A stretch of 64,000 nt of DNA. It comes from Epiperipatus broadwayi. Lineage: Eukaryota > Onychophora > Udeonychophora > Euonychophora > Peripatidae. A program made the position numbers and the translations under genes. Location: assembly GCA_028023455.1 (NCBI GenBank), contig JAQFVV010006255.1, positions 1,552,001-1,616,000 on the forward strand, in the 5' to 3' direction. How positions within the stretch are numbered: the stretch's first letter is position 1; each line of letters opens with the position of its first letter. A model generated the notes under the pieces. That model searched no databases and was not told the DNA's origin. It was given only the letters and a program-made list of their open reading frames with translations. Of this stretch, positions 1 to 11,758 are shown piece by piece.

Positions 1-146
1 ATATAAAGTATGTGATTTGCCAATATATATTTTTAAAGGATAAATATGTCCAATAATCAATAGAGAATGGTTTAAGGAGTTAGGTATTAAGGTATTAATT
101 ATGAAAAACATTTCTATTCAGCAAGAAGTGTTAAATAGCTACCCAG

Positions 147-760
147 AATTATTTTGAGGAGTTAGGTTTAATAAAAGCAAACCTGGAAAATTTAGAATTA
201 AGTGAAAATGCACGGCCAGTGGTCTGTAAGCCATGGAAGATTTTGTTTGCACAGAGAATAAAGATTGAAGAAAAGTTAAAAATGTTGGTGGCTAGAGGCA
301 TGTTAACCTTTGTAGGAGAGGAAGAATGGGACATACCCATAGTGGTGGTAACTAAACCTTACAGGCAAATTGATGTTTGGTGGTTATTGTGTGATTGTGA
401 ATAAATATCTTTATAAAGGTGCTTATCCCATACCTAATGTTAGAGAAAGCTTTACTGAGTTTGTCGAATACAAAGTTTTTTGCCAAATTGGACCTCAGCT
501 CCTCTTATCAAATTAAAATTACTGACAAATCAGCAAGAATATTGCGCCACATGTTCATATGTAATCATTTACCGTTCAGAATTGCCACAGCACTGAACAT
601 TTTTCAGGCCAAATTAAACTCAATATTACAGGGGTTAAAAGGGGTAACGCCTTATTACGATGACGTTTTAGTAACAGCGACATTTAGTGAATTGTTAAGA
701 GAGAGAATTTTGAAAGTTTGCAATAAATTAAGTCAGGGGTGGGGGTGTTAAGTTAAACCA
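147..760 (+). pseudogene. Ty3/gypsy reverse transcriptase domain (broken)
   Basis: Translation starts with the approach to the RT domain (FEELGLIKANLENLELSENA), continues through WDIPIVVVTKP (usual motif W-x-TPIVVVxK), loses frame near 390, and resumes with AYPIPNV and FAKLDLSSSYQIKI. The catalytic loop is YYDDVLVTA at about 652-680, corresponding to the canonical Y-[IVL]-DD-[IL]-[LV]-V, so both catalytic aspartates survive. At least one frameshift (380-420) and a terminal frame loss near 745 break it. The protein would have copied the element's RNA into DNA. It is part of a single former pol polyprotein with the RNase H and integrase downstream. Confidence 0.9.
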
Positions 761-1665
761 TGAAAAGTGTGTATGGAAGACACAAGAGTTAAAGTTTCTG
801 GGTCACAGCATTTCAGATAAAGGAATCGGCCTTTAACAGACAAAGTCAAGGCTGTTAGAAATCCTGAATGGCTTAATAAGGTAAAGCATTTTCAGGCATT
901 TTTAGGGTTAGTCAATTTTTTCGAGCCATTTTTAAAGAATAAGGTGATGGTGACAAAACCATTGTATGAGTTATTGTGCAAAGGGCATTTTTAGTCAGAA
1001 ACTCAAGACAGGGTTTTTAAAAAAACGAAAGAGCTTTTATCATGTGTTATGCTGTTGGTTTATTTTGATGGGGAGCATGAAGTTAGAACTACCAATGTAT
1101 CAAACTGGTGAGTAGGGGCTGTGTTAGCACACTCTATAGACAATAACGAGTGGCCTGCAGTTGATTCGTCCAGAACATTGTCAAAAACAGAACATAATTA
1201 CAGTCAAATTGACAAAGAAGCTCTGGTGATCATTTTCGCAGTGAAAAAATATCCGTTTGTTTTTGGGCATAGTTTTAAAATTATTTCTGATCATAAGCCT
1301 TTGTGGGGATTTTATGAAATAATCTTGCAGTGCCTGAACATTTAAGGCCTGTTATGTTACGATGGCGGAATATATTAGCTGCATATGATTATTCATTAAA
1401 ATATAAACAAGGGGAAGAAATCTCACATGCAAACATACTGTCAAGAGATCCAGATAGTCAAGAGACATGCAATAGTGAATTTGGGGGTAATTATATTGAC
1501 AGCATGAACTCACACGTGTTAAATAATAATACAGTCCAAAAGTGGACTAGAGAAAAAAAAGGGTATGATATTCTGAGGAATTGGATTAAGAAGGGCTGGC
1601 CTAAAACTAGACCTAGATATGTGACAATGGGATTTTTGGCTAATAGAACAGTTATCTGTTTGTAG
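760..1665 (+). pseudogene. Ty3/gypsy RT thumb, RNase H and pol linker (broken)
   Basis: After a frame change the translation reads KLNHEKCVWKTQELKFLGH, a typical RT thumb/connection, then FQAFLGLVNFFEPFLKN (usual form LGxxNYYxRFI). Several stops follow (for example near 826, 992 and 1110). The RNase H domain is recognisable as LSKTEHNYSQIDKEALVIIF, then KIISDHKPLW, which holds the conserved D-H-K-P. Past a further frame shift at about 1320-1345 the segment LRWRNILAAYDYSLKYKQG is the usual end of RNase H, followed by ISHANILSRDP, the standard linker before integrase. The segment is non-functional. Confidence 0.88.
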
Positions 1666-2350
1666 GGGGTGTATAGTAATGGGGGATAGAGTAATTATAC
1701 CACCTACAGGGAGGGATAAAGTTTTAAAATTTCTACATGAAGGGCATCTTGACATAGTGCATGCGAAAGCTTTGTCATGTAGCTATGTCTGGTGGCTGCA
1801 AATTAATGCAGATATAGAAAACTACATTAAAGGTTGTTCCGCGTGTCAATCGGATGTTGCATTACTGCGAAATGTTATGCATCCTGGCCGAAGACAACAA
1901 AAGCATGGGAGAAGTGCATATTGATCACACAGGACCAGTGAATGGAAGACACGTTCTTAAGATGGATAGAATGCCATATAGTGAAAGATAGTAGTGCCCT
2001 GGGAAACAAGTGTTTTAAAGATGGTTTGCTTGATATATGGTTTTCCAGAAGTAGTTGGGTCAGATAACGGAGCAGGTTTTACTGGAGAGGAAGGGTTAGA
2101 TCATTTTAGTACCCATGGGATTATCACTTTCACCCATACTGTCAAATGGATTAGCAGAGAATGCAGTACAGCAAGTAAAGAGAAGTTTTAAAAAAATCAG
2201 TAATGTAGAAATGCAAAACCCATTACAGACATTTATGTTATACCAACATTCAATACCAAAATCTCTATCAGAATTAATGTGTGGAAGGAAACTAAGGATT
2301 AAATTGGCAGTTTGTGACCTAATGAAAAGATTAGTTTTCCAAATGTGAAG
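1666..2350 (+). pseudogene. Ty3/gypsy integrase (broken)
   Basis: The segment begins GGDRVIIPPTGRDKVLKFLH and carries an HHCC zinc-binding head: His in LHEGH and DIVH, Cys in GCSACQ. The DDE core is visible in pieces: first Asp in VHIDHTGP (about 1917-1940), second Asp in GSDNGAGF (about 2060-2080), and Glu in GLAENAVQQVKRSF (about 2145-2185). A stop at about 1922, stops near 1990 and a frame change near 2140 separate these pieces. Integrase would have inserted the cDNA. The three catalytic residues can still be read, but not in one frame. Confidence 0.88.
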
Positions 2351-2759
2351 CCAAGTAAATCATTTGGAGTTGGTGAGCCTGTATGGGTGAGAGAGGTGAT
2401 AGGTAAAAAATGGATCAAGGGATCAATAGACAAAATACTATCAAAATGATATTTATGTGGTTAGTGGATTTAATGGTTTAAAGTACAAATGCCATATAAA
2501 TAAAAGAGAGACAGAAGAATTGCAGCTGGAAATATTAGCAGATGCAAATATGCAGGAAGTGGAGCAGTGGACAAAAGAACAACGTGGAAAGAAAGACAGG
2601 GAAAACCAACTAGTAAAACAGTGATGAAATTGTACGAGAAATTCAAATGAAATCTGAAATAAATAAATTTCCCAGACCTATGCACATCAAAAGAAAACCA
2701 GAAAGATAAAAGGATTATGTGTAAGAAACAATTACAACTTCTGGAGTGAGGGGAGGAAT
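2350..2759 (+). pseudogene. Post-integrase end of pol and polypurine tract
   Basis: Translation gives KPSKSFGVGEPVWVREVIGK, matching the small C-terminal integrase domain that starts with F-x-x-G-D-x-V-x-V-R in Ty3/gypsy elements. It then decays into stops. The segment ends in the purine run GAGTGAGGGGAGGAA directly before TGTAGTATTGT, the expected arrangement of polypurine tract and LTR start. Confidence 0.7.
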
Positions 2760-3064
2760 TGTAGTATTGTAATTGCAATAAATATTTTAGCACAAAAAAT
2801 AGTGATAAGAATACTCCAGAAGTTAAATTTAAATGTACTAATTAATGACAATGGAAATTGTTTAGGACTGAGTTATAGTTATAAGAAAATGAATAGAATT
2901 ACGTAATTAAAAGATTTTCTACAAATGGAAGAGCAAATTTTGAACTGAGTAAGATAAAATCTTACAAAAATAATAGATCTGGAAAGTGAAGTTAATTAAA
3001 TGTTTTCGCAAAGGAATTTTAAGGAATGGAAAATTGCTGATAAGAGAACAATTAAATTGAAGAC

Positions 3065-3071
3065 TATAAAA
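3065..3071 (+). promoter_or_regulatory. LTR TATA box
   Basis: TATAAAA lies in the context GACTATAAAAACTTGG about 305 bp into the proposed LTR. It is followed about 100 bp later by AATAAA, as expected for the U3/R border of an LTR promoter. Confidence 0.55.
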
Positions 3072-3174
3072 ACTTGGGAATGTGGATTTAAGTGCTCTTT
3101 TTCACTTTTGTGTTAGTGAAGTGCTATTGTGCTCGCAACAAGAATTGTCGGTAACCACTCAATGTCTGCAAGGG

Positions 3175-3180
3175 AATAAA
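3175..3180 (+). terminator. LTR polyadenylation signal
   Basis: AATAAA stands about 105 bp downstream of the TATA box. A second AATAAAA lies at about 3449-3455. Either could end the R region; the first has the more usual spacing. Confidence 0.45.
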
Positions 3181-3531
3181 CCCAGATGTTTCAGAATCTG
3201 AATGTATAAAATTCCAACTAGTATTTAAAGCAGATAAACCTGATCTTATTTTGTTTTATGTAAGCCTAAATGGCTCTTAGATTTTATCTTGGGGAACTTG
3301 TAGTTATTTAGTGTAGTTAGACAGTAATTGTCAGATAATATTGAAAGAGTGTTTAAAGATTTTTAGAACTCTGTAATCATTTATTTGTTTTTATATTAAT
3401 TATATTTAAACTTGTATATATGTTCTAGTTTTGTGTTGTATAATTTATAATAAAACTTTAATAGTAAATGTAGTTTTAGTTATTAATAATTTTGGTTTGC
3501 TCCTTCAAGAGTTGTGGGCAAATACATAACA

Positions 3532-6248
3532 TAAATAATAATAAAAAGTAAGCCTACAGCCTAATTTAATAATCTACATGTGAAGTTAAACTTTAATAAA
3601 ACCCAGAATATTGAAATTTTAGCTTCCATTCTTTTTACATTTCAGAGCTTTTTTTTTAAAAAAAAAACAAACAAACAAACATATAGTTGGTTATTAAATG
3701 AATGAAATGATGTTTTTTTTTAAAAATAAATATAAAATTATAATAGATTTAAGAATCAACTTAGCAATAATTGAAAGAATTCTTTGCAGTATGCATGTTA
3801 AGTTCTCTATTTGAAGACATAATTATTAAGAATTCAATAATGTTCTTCTACTAAATCAGAATACAGTTGATCATTGTTGATAGTATTATCCATTGCTTGC
3901 CAACACCTTATCACATTTTAATCTAGAACCTTATATATTGTAAGATAAAACGGGCAAAACTCTCTATACGTATTGTAATGTTTATATTGTAAGATCCCAC
4001 CAAGAACCATTAAACACCCTTATCTACTTCAACACCAATCCCACAATAACAACATGCTATATATATAATATAACAAGTTATTTGTATAAAGATAATGTAA
4101 CCGAATAAAACATATTCCTGAAAGATGAAAATGTTCACAAGCATTGTAGACGAGAAAATACTTAATTATTTATCTAATTAAAAGATGAACAAATGCGTGA
4201 TAAAATCCATAATCCAAACTAAACTATAAATCTTAAATATTTATATCTATCTTTATTGTAAAAACTTTCGTGAATTATTGTTTAACATACATATACTACA
4301 ACAATATAAAAAAAAAGATAATCAAGTTTAGAAACAAGCAATTAAATCACAAATAACGTAAAGGAAGGAAGTAATAAATAATTTTATTATTATTATTAAT
4401 CCAACTCATATATATATAAATCATAACACATGATGTAAATAATCAAGTTCATGCATGGCATCAAACTCACTATCTTAAAAAGAAATTGATTCAGCACTTA
4501 AAAAGAATAACCTCATCTTGGTAATCAGCAGTATAATAATACAAACAACCTTTTTCAAAAATCAGATCAAAAAGTCTTGCTGACTAATCAACACATAGAC
4601 TTTGTAAGCTACAATCAAACTTTTCATTTGAAGAGAAGGGTTTGTAGCCATCAAAATAAAATCTTAAACGAGAATATTGCATTGAAGACGGATAAGAGCT
4701 AAAATAAAAGTGGTCGGATTTAAATTCAGCTAGCTAAGGGATTTTTAAATTACAAATTCAAAAATAGCTTTAAATTTATTCAATATTTCAAGAATATTTT
4801 CAGTCTTTAGCCGGAGAGTTATACCAACTCTAACTTGAGATCCCCAATAGTCCAATATCTAGCTATTCAAGGACTCTGATCAACTACATATAAAGAGACA
4901 CATATAATCATGCACTGCTAAGTGGAAAGTTACCTCGTGGGAAGAAATTAGTCATCCATGGAGCTGTAAACTCAAAACAGCATCTATTCATTTATGCTGA
5001 AGGCACTACCAACTTTACTATTTTCTCTACTTGGATATGAAGATGTAAACTTGACAAATCAAAGCAAGCTATGCAGAAAAGGGAAACTCAGATTACCATC
5101 ATGCATGTTCCAAAACATTTGAACCCAACCAATTTGGATCATGAACTGTAGAAATAAGGACACACATAATCCTTTTAGGACATTTTCTTTTATGGACTCT
5201 TGATCTATCTTAGGTTAGCATCATATGATTAATTTTATATATGTTTTTTGTTTTTTTCCTTTACTATATAAGTTGATGGGGCTATAAATTCTTAATATAC
5301 TAGAAAGGGGAAAAATATTATTAGCTTAATTTTAAATTAAAATAAAATGTAGGGTGTGAATTTGCTTGTGGATGAACTTGATCACCACCAGGATTAGAGG
5401 TAAGACTTTATATTTTCCAACATTACACTGTTATTTGTTTTTATTTATTGATACTAATCTTTTTGTCATTTACTTGTTTTTTCAGTTTATATATGATTAA
5501 AAACTTCTAGTGTGAATGGTCTTTTCTATCATTAGAGAAACAAATCATAATAGAAAGGGGGGATTCCAGACCACCACCATGATGTTTAATATGAATCAAT
5601 CAATAAAAATATGTTGGAGATAAAGAATTATTATTTTATTAAATTCTAAATTAGCAAGCAAATATATATGTAAATAATAACAAGTATTAATTTTTTTTTT
5701 TTTTTGTTAGCATTGATATTGAATGATTATTCTTTGAGGGGAAAAAAGGGATTGGATTAATAAATATCAACCGTGATCAAAGAATAATCTTAGATTGATT
5801 AATAAATAAATATCAACCATAGTGATTAAAGAATAATTTTAGATATCTAAACAAATTAATTGCTTTTGTTATAATTTCTTGCTGAATAAATTTGTTAAAC
5901 ATATAATTACAAATTAAAGACTGTTATTTGAATTTTTCTTTATTCATTTATCAATTTATCACACACTCGTGCAATAAAGATAGTGATATGAATATTCCCT
6001 GAAGAAGAATAGGTACTAGTTGATTAGCCATCGCACGCCGCTTGATGGCTCTGTTGCTAGTCAAAAACCAATAGATATAATGTTATCGGTCTGATTTACA
6101 ATTTTGTTATTATTTATTCAAAAACAAATAAATATAATGCTTTCACTTGTTTGTTTTGATAGGGATTTACATTTATTTTTCTTAAAAACATTTTTTTTTT
6201 AAAAAATTGCATGTACTTTTTTCGGAAAACATTTGTTTCTAAATTATA
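3532..6248. other. AT-rich non-coding DNA, no gene seen
   Basis: No credible coding region on either strand. It holds A/T runs (3648-3670, 5690-5705). At 3949-3985 the text AAACGGGCAAAACTCTCTA resembles the TAAAACAGGCAAAACTC end of the foldback family described below, so this is probably a fragment of it. At about 5380-5405 a short open stretch is followed by GAG|GTAAGA, a possible splice donor, but nothing identifies an exon. 4.4-5.2 kb is slightly less AT-rich and could be transcribed, without support. Confidence 0.5.
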
Positions 6249-6483
6249 TTTTTTAATTACATTGCACATGACAGTGCATAGCGCTGGAATGGGCATGGAG
6301 GGGGACTGCTGTTTTTGACGATCCAAAGGATCGGCCAAAAGATGCAATACTCTGATCAAACATTTTTTAATTACATTAGACATGTCAGTGCATAGTGCTG
6401 GAATGTGCACAGAGGGTGACCGCTGTTTTTGATGAACCAAAGGATTGGCCAAAACATGCGCTACTCTGATCAAATAAAAAAAA
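6249..6483. repeat. Tandem duplication, two ~117-bp units
   Basis: Two head-to-tail units of about 117 bp lie at about 6249-6365 and 6366-6480. Each runs from TTTTTAATTACATT through CAGTGCATAG-GCTGGAATG, GACTGCTGTTTTTGA and CCAAAGGAT to CTCTGATCAAA. They differ at roughly one base in ten. The duplication keeps a minus-strand frame open, giving a repeated 39-residue peptide, but nothing suggests that this is a real protein. Confidence 0.8.
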
Positions 6484-7379
6484 ATTATAAATATTAGAAA
6501 CATTCAACGCCGACATTTTGTAAACTATTTTTAAAAAATTTACGAAACAACATTATTTAATAAAATGTAACAATTCCATTTTAAAATTAACGTCTGATCA
6601 AAACCAAGCTTATGCTTTTAAAAACAACGACAAACCACCGCAATTTTAGTAGTCTTGCGCAAAATACATTTTTTGCAGATTTCTGTAAAATGCTGCTGGG
6701 ACGTACATTTTTGCAATTCATTTCACCTTAAAAAGATATATAAGGAAGCGCAGCGATGGACTTATAATTATATCTAAAACTACACCAGGTCATGTGAACA
6801 TTACTTCGAATGCACATGAAAAGAGTTATGGCCACTTGAATTCTATACCCTCACATTATACCATAGCGATCTGTGAAGTGTGTGCTATTTGCATGGTACT
6901 GCAAAGAACAAAAGTGGGCCGTAATATTTGTGAGCAACACTACCTAGGTCTGCTTAGCGGCTAATATGAACAGAACTGTTCTATAGATCGCATAAATGGC
7001 ATATTTCTGTACTTTTGCATGGAATCAGCGACATCAAGTGTTGTGCGGCGGCTAATCGATTAGTACCAAAGAATAGTATTCTCCCTAAGCTCGAATTCTG
7101 GGATAAATGGAATTTAAGAATGGAGGAGAGAACATATTGAGATATTTGATGTAGGTTTGTATGCTAACATGTCATCTCTTCAAATTGAAATCAGGATGGT
7201 CATGAGTCTAGAAGTTAAGGAACCCTAGATACTTTCTCATTCACTCTGATGGCTTATCAAGTACACCTCTACGCAAGACCAGGACTGGTTCTGTAACTAT
7301 ATATATATATATAGTGTTACATATAATACACTTTTATTTCACAGTAGGCTCTGCTCTGATTCATATATTATTGGTATAT
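6484..7379. other. Unidentified, less AT-rich intergenic DNA
   Basis: The 6.6-7.1 kb part is noticeably richer in G and C than its surroundings, with TATATAAGGAAGCG near 6737. No long frame, splice structure or terminal repeat was recognised. It may be a decayed transposon body. A short (TA)n tract lies at about 7298-7312. Confidence 0.4.
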
Positions 7380-8240
7380 ATTTTAATGGATAAGTTTAAA
7401 ACTTGGATGGAAATGATTGAAAAATTGGGGAAGGTTCAGAATGAATTTCATTTAGGGAGAAAGATAAGAGATACTTTATCCATTGTATTTCAGTTAATGG
7501 AAATGTCTTTTAAAGAAAATAAACATTATTTATTATATTTTTAGATATGAAAAGGTTTGTGATAAAGTGAATAGAATTGTTTGTGGAAAAAATTTAAAAT
7601 CTGGATAATTTTTATAAGTACCAATTGAGAGATATAAAATCAGTGACAGTTAAGTGTGCAAGTAAATTGAAAGTTCATATTGAAAGATTAGGGCTGGAAT
7701 GAGAATTTCTGTAATTGGAATCAAGAAAATACTTATAATGTGATTTATTTATTTATTTTTTTGCAAAAGATATAGCATTTTTTTTGCACACTGTTTTAGA
7801 AGATATAGTTATTAGAGAAGTGTGGGGAGGCAGGAAAGTTGTAAAAATGAAATTCAGTGAAGAAAAATTCTAAAATTATAATATTTAATGGTGAGTGTAA
7901 AATTGAAGGATCTAAAATGGAATATGTATATATATTTTCAAGGAATGGAGAAGTGTAAATATTTAGATACTTTATTAAATGAAAAAGGAATTGGAAATCA
8001 GAATTAAGAAGGAAAAAAGGGGTCAGATTAAAAGTTGACATGTTTTTCACATAATAAATATGAGGTATATAAAATTATTATATTAAGGAACTCAGAAATT
8101 TTTAGATAGAATACAAAAAAATAGGTGTGTTTCTGGTTTGAGCTATTAGTAAAAATAGTGTTAAATTTGATTACAGATATTGGGCAAGAAAAGTTTTTTT
8201 CAGTATGCAAAGTTAATAAGCAGACATTTTACTTTCATAT
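7380..8240 (+). pseudogene. LINE reverse transcriptase relic
   Basis: Translation yields GKVQNEFHLGRKIRDTLSI, then QLMEMSFKENKHYLLYF and, after a stop, YEKVCDKVNRI. This is the RT region around palm motif A (usually LDYEKAFDKVNR). About 500 bp further, EKCKYLDTLLNEKG then EIRIKK matches the KYLGxxLxxDG...EIxxRI block C-terminal to the RT active site. The FADD catalytic segment itself is not recognisable. Many stops are present and the copy is old. The most likely origin is an RTE-like or related LINE on the + strand. The AT-rich purine-biased DNA to about 8650 may be the rest of the same element. Confidence 0.6.
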
Positions 8241-8682
8241 ATTTATATGAGAAATGAGATAAATTTGTAAAGAATGTATATGTGTATAATTATAAAAAGT
8301 TGGAAAAGAGGATAAATAAATTGATTAGAGAAAAAGAATGAAAAACTAATGTAAATATAAAAAAAATAAAAATTTGGAAGCATTTAAGAATAAAAATTAT
8401 ATAAAAATATGAAAGGATATATGATATTAAAGGGAATTATTATTTGATATAAGGGCAGGGTAGGAGTTTTACATATTAAAGGGGAAAAGCAAAAATAGAA
8501 TAAGGATCTTGGATTGAAGTTCATGTAAAAATAGGAGAGAGAATTGGGTGCTATTTTGGAAATTTAGGATATTGTATGAGGATCAGGATAAATTGTATAG
8601 TGAATGGATGAAATTTAACAGTAAAGAAAATGAAAGAGAGAGATTTTATGATTTTTTATTTGTTTTATAATGAAATTGAGAA

Positions 8683-8816
8683 TATATCACAGAACATTCT
8701 CATTCTAATACATTACTCAGAATTATTTTGCAAGTTTATTAAAAATGATTCTTTATGAGTCTGCCTGCAAAATAATTTTGAGTAATCTATTAGAACAAGG
8801 ATGTTTTGTGATATAA
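8683..8816. mobile_element. Small palindromic TIR element (MITE-like), 134 bp
   Basis: The left arm TATATCACAGAACATTCTCA (8683 on) is mirrored by the right arm ending at 8816, whose reverse complement begins TATATCACAAAACATCC. The ~50-bp arms agree at about 85-90% down to AATTATTTTGCA. The spacer is about 30 bp. The ends suggest a TA-type target. No coding capacity. Confidence 0.75.
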
Positions 8817-9829
8817 TAATAATCCTATCCTTTACATATTCATACAATAGTAAAATTTATTTATGTGCTGTTGAAATTATAATATGACATTGAGAAATAT
8901 AAATACTAGATTGTAAAATTAATGAAGTAGCTTTTATGAAAATGAAATAGGAAGGGAAAAAAAATGAATCAAGGCTAGAAAAATGATTGGGTAATAAAGA
9001 ATAAGCAATAGATAAGTTTATAGTGGTATGTAAATGTTTTAGAGAGAGAATGTTTATTTTGGCTAATAGGATTTTTGGGTAGATAGTCTATGCACAGAAA
9101 CTTTCAATTTTATTTAAGAAATCATTTGATATCATATGCAAGCTGAGATAATTATGTGATTCTTAGTTTGCTTATCTATCTCTTATTCTTAGCATTATGC
9201 ATTTTATTTAATATTTAATCTCATTCATTGCATACTTGTAATATATTTGTAAATTTTTATGTTTAATAAGTGATTATTATTTTTAATTTTAACATTGTAA
9301 TTCTTTAATAATAAAATAATATTTTCTATTTGTATGTTAAACAAGAAACATATGTAGTAATTTTATATTGTAGAGTATAAAATTATGTGTTTTGGGGATA
9401 TACTGTTTGTCATTTGCTTATATAATACATTTTTCAAAACTACTTTAACTAAACGCTTTTTAATATCATACAGTATTACGATTTCTCACAGTGTTTTAAT
9501 ACAGTTTTGTAATTATAAATTTTGAATATTTGAAATGAATGTTGCAAAATAATGCACACTATTTTTATTTTTTTTCAGGATTTATTTTATATAAATAAAG
9601 TTTATTTTTTATTTATATATTTATTAATTATTATTATTTTGCATGTTATCAAATATGGTATATCTTATGGTTATTGATAACACATTTGCCTATTATACAC
9701 AAAAACGAGTTTAATTTCAGATGAAATTTGGAATTTTTTTGGATCCATTCAAGTTTGGAATTTTTTCTGATAGCAAATCCTTGATTAACTAAGCTAGTTA
9801 TGTAATTTTGGTCTGTCAATAGTTATCTA
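8817..9829. other. AT-rich DNA, nothing recognised
   Basis: No frame, repeat or RNA gene could be supported here. The composition is extremely A+T rich with homopolymer runs. Confidence 0.5.
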
Positions 9830-10060
9830 GTTATTCTTTAAGGACTTTATAGTGTGTCCACTTGCCATGTCCATGATCTAGGGTTGAAATCTGAACTGGG
9901 CATACATCACAGACTTAAGATTTGCCCTTTGGATAGATGGCCTATGGACAGCTTATCTATGTATTGGTCATTAACTATTATTGACTAAAGAGTAATGTCC
10001 TAAATTAATCTGGGTTGATTAGATCACTGTCTACCCATTGCTTGTAAACAAGAAATGAAA
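9830..10060 (+). repeat. Possible tRNA-derived SINE fragment
   Basis: The block around 9851-9905 reads GTGTCCACTTGCCATGTCC, then GGGTTGAAATCTGAACTGGG. The second part resembles a degenerate pol III B box (GGTTCRANYCC) at 9882-9892. The A box is not clear. The surrounding 200 bp is less AT-rich than the neighbourhood. A second copy in the window would have supported the call; none was found. Confidence 0.3.
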
Positions 10061-10871
10061 TTGTAATATGATTCTCCTTTCAATATTAGTGGGAAATTAT
10101 GGTATTTCTATAGCATCTTATTGTGTATTTATTAACTTTTAGTTATTCTTAGTAAAGGGTGAAACAACGCAGTAAATCCATAAATCCTCTCCTCTCAGAA
10201 ATTTAATTGGCCTAATAATGAGTTTGTCTTTATCTTTACTTTCACTACTTTTTAAGAGGCAAATACTAAAATTATTTATCTGCAATTTTACCTTCTATTC
10301 ATAAAATATAAGTATGTAGATATAAGAAATGTTTAAAAATTAAATTAGTTAATATAATAAATTAAATACTTATATTCAAATTAAAATATTATCCAATATC
10401 AAATTAAAACCATTAGTGAATTTTAATTTGATGTTAGTTAATGTTTTAATTTTAAATAGTTATTTGATTTAATATATATATATATTTCAAAGTAAAACTA
10501 TAATTCTAGAAAATTGTTTTTATTCTGTCATATTATTATAATATTAGTGAATTTTGTAGTGTATTTTATATAAAAAATTAATTGACACAAAGCTCCTATA
10601 ATATGTTTTAGTAGTCTGTACAAATTTTTAACTAATTAACTTTGATATATTTTTGAAATTTTGTGTTTTTCTCTATTAATTTTGGAAAAAAAATTTTTCC
10701 TATATATGAAATATATTTTATTTATTTATTGTAAGTATAAAACTTATATACACATTTCTTCATCTTTAATTCTATCTCAATAAAATGTTTAATTTCGAAG
10801 GTCATTTCTTGCTTGTAATATTCTACTTGATATTGAGATAACCAGATCTTTAATCATCTATTTTTGTTTAG
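10061..10871. other. AT-rich DNA upstream of the NGDN exon, probably intronic
   Basis: If the exon at 10872 is genuine, this is the preceding intron. Its 3' end ATCTATTTTTGTTTAG is a good polypyrimidine tract and acceptor. A first exon carrying the start codon was looked for upstream but could not be identified. Confidence 0.4.
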
Positions 10872-10997
10872 ATTGCTCAAGATCTTCCACTTGCCTTGGC
10901 TTTAATTAAAGACATTACCCAAAATGCACAGGGAATTTTTTCTAATGTTAAAAATCTAAAGGAAAAAATTAACAACAATGAGTTGAGCACTGAAAAG
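10872..10997 (+). CDS. NGDN: Internal exon of a neuroguidin-like gene
   Basis: A 126-bp open exon sits between a good acceptor (TTTTTGTTTAG at 10861-10871) and a donor (AAAAG|GTAAAT at 10998). It encodes 42 residues in phase 0 at both ends, beginning IAQDLPLALALIKDI and ending NNNELSTEK. From DLP to TEK it aligns without gaps over 39 residues with the N-terminus of vertebrate neuroguidin as I remember it (DLPSAVTLLKNL at the start, YPTEK at the end), with the V-K-x-L core shared. Neuroguidin belongs to the Sas10/Utp3/Lcp5 family. It is nucleolar, part of the small-subunit processome in 18S rRNA maturation, and also described as an eIF4E partner. The next exon should begin GLSFL or similar, but neither it nor exon 1 was found here, so introns are long. 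An isolated pseudogene piece is possible, but the intact splice signals argue against a processed copy. Confidence 0.72.
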
Positions 10998-11758
10998 GTA
11001 AATTAGTGACTATGTGATTGTATATTTTTATCATTGGTTTGTATTGTTATGTAATGTATGTGTATTTACAGATGTAATTAATAAATTAGGAAGCAAAATA
11101 CAAAAAACAAACAAGAATTTGATATATAGTATATATCTTCAGAAATATGGTTCAGAATTAGTGGACTACATATTAATAGTTTTTTTAAGACTACTTTATT
11201 TACAGACATTTATTCTAGATATATATTTTATTAAAATGAAGCATTTTATAGTGTAAATTCAAAAATGTCTGAGTTTGTAATCTTTCTCAAAAAGTAATTT
11301 TACTAATTAAATATTATCAATATGGAAATCTGTTGGTTAACTTGTAATTAGCTATGGAACTATAAAGGGTATAAATGATTTCATGTGTTTGCTATTTACA
11401 TGCTCATAAGACAGAATTAGTGAAACTTAATAAATCAGCAAAAAATATGAATTCTGAAATTTTTTCCTTTATCATATTTAATAACAATTTATTGGTATTT
11501 ATTTTTCTTTATCAGTTATTTTACATTCTGTCTATTACCAATCATTTTGTTAATGCAATATATATATACTATACCCACCCATTTTGGTGCTGAGAATGTT
11601 AAGTAGGTTGTAAAAGTGCCATTTAAAAAAAATTTTAAATTTAGGGTCTTTGATAAGCCATAATTATAATTATATAAGTAAAAGGACTCTAACTTAGTAA
11701 AAGAAGTCCACCGATAGATTATAAAATGTTTTAAAGTTATTTTAACTATAAAAGTCAA
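10998..11758. other. AT-rich DNA, probable intron of the NGDN-like gene
   Basis: No second exon was recognised. Short open frames at 11014-11256 and 11375-11593 are random AT-rich frames with no family resemblance. Confidence 0.4.

Larger units (their letters stand above)
1..3531 (+). mobile_element. Ty3/gypsy LTR retrotransposon, 3' part, decayed
   Basis: The window opens inside the pol region of a Ty3/gypsy retrotransposon. In order on the + strand are reverse transcriptase, RNase H, integrase, a short post-integrase region, a polypurine tract (GAGTGAGGGGAGGAA, about 2744-2758) and a probable 3' LTR. Gag, protease and the 5' LTR would lie left of position 1. The order RT-RNaseH-integrase and the motifs place it in Metaviridae, probably among animal Mag/K02A2.6-like lineages; the lineage is inference. 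The reading frame is broken by many stops and frameshifts, so this copy cannot make a polyprotein. Confidence 0.9.
2760..3531 (+). repeat. Probable 3' LTR of the gypsy element
   Basis: It starts TGTAGTATTGT right after the polypurine tract and is proposed to end ACATAACA near 3531, giving TG...CA ends and about 770 bp. Inside are a TATA box and downstream polyA signals in the correct order for U3-R-U5. The right boundary is a guess because the 5' LTR is outside the window. A target-site duplication cannot be checked for the same reason. Confidence 0.6.

Noticed and set aside
5380-5406. Possible first exon with ATG and GTAAGA donor
   Set aside because: The phase does not fit the NGDN exon at 10872 (phase 0), and no other evidence supports it.
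6114-6503. 129-residue minus-strand frame with an internally repeated peptide
   Set aside because: The peptide repeat is a by-product of the DNA tandem duplication. There is no homology, and composition and context are non-coding.
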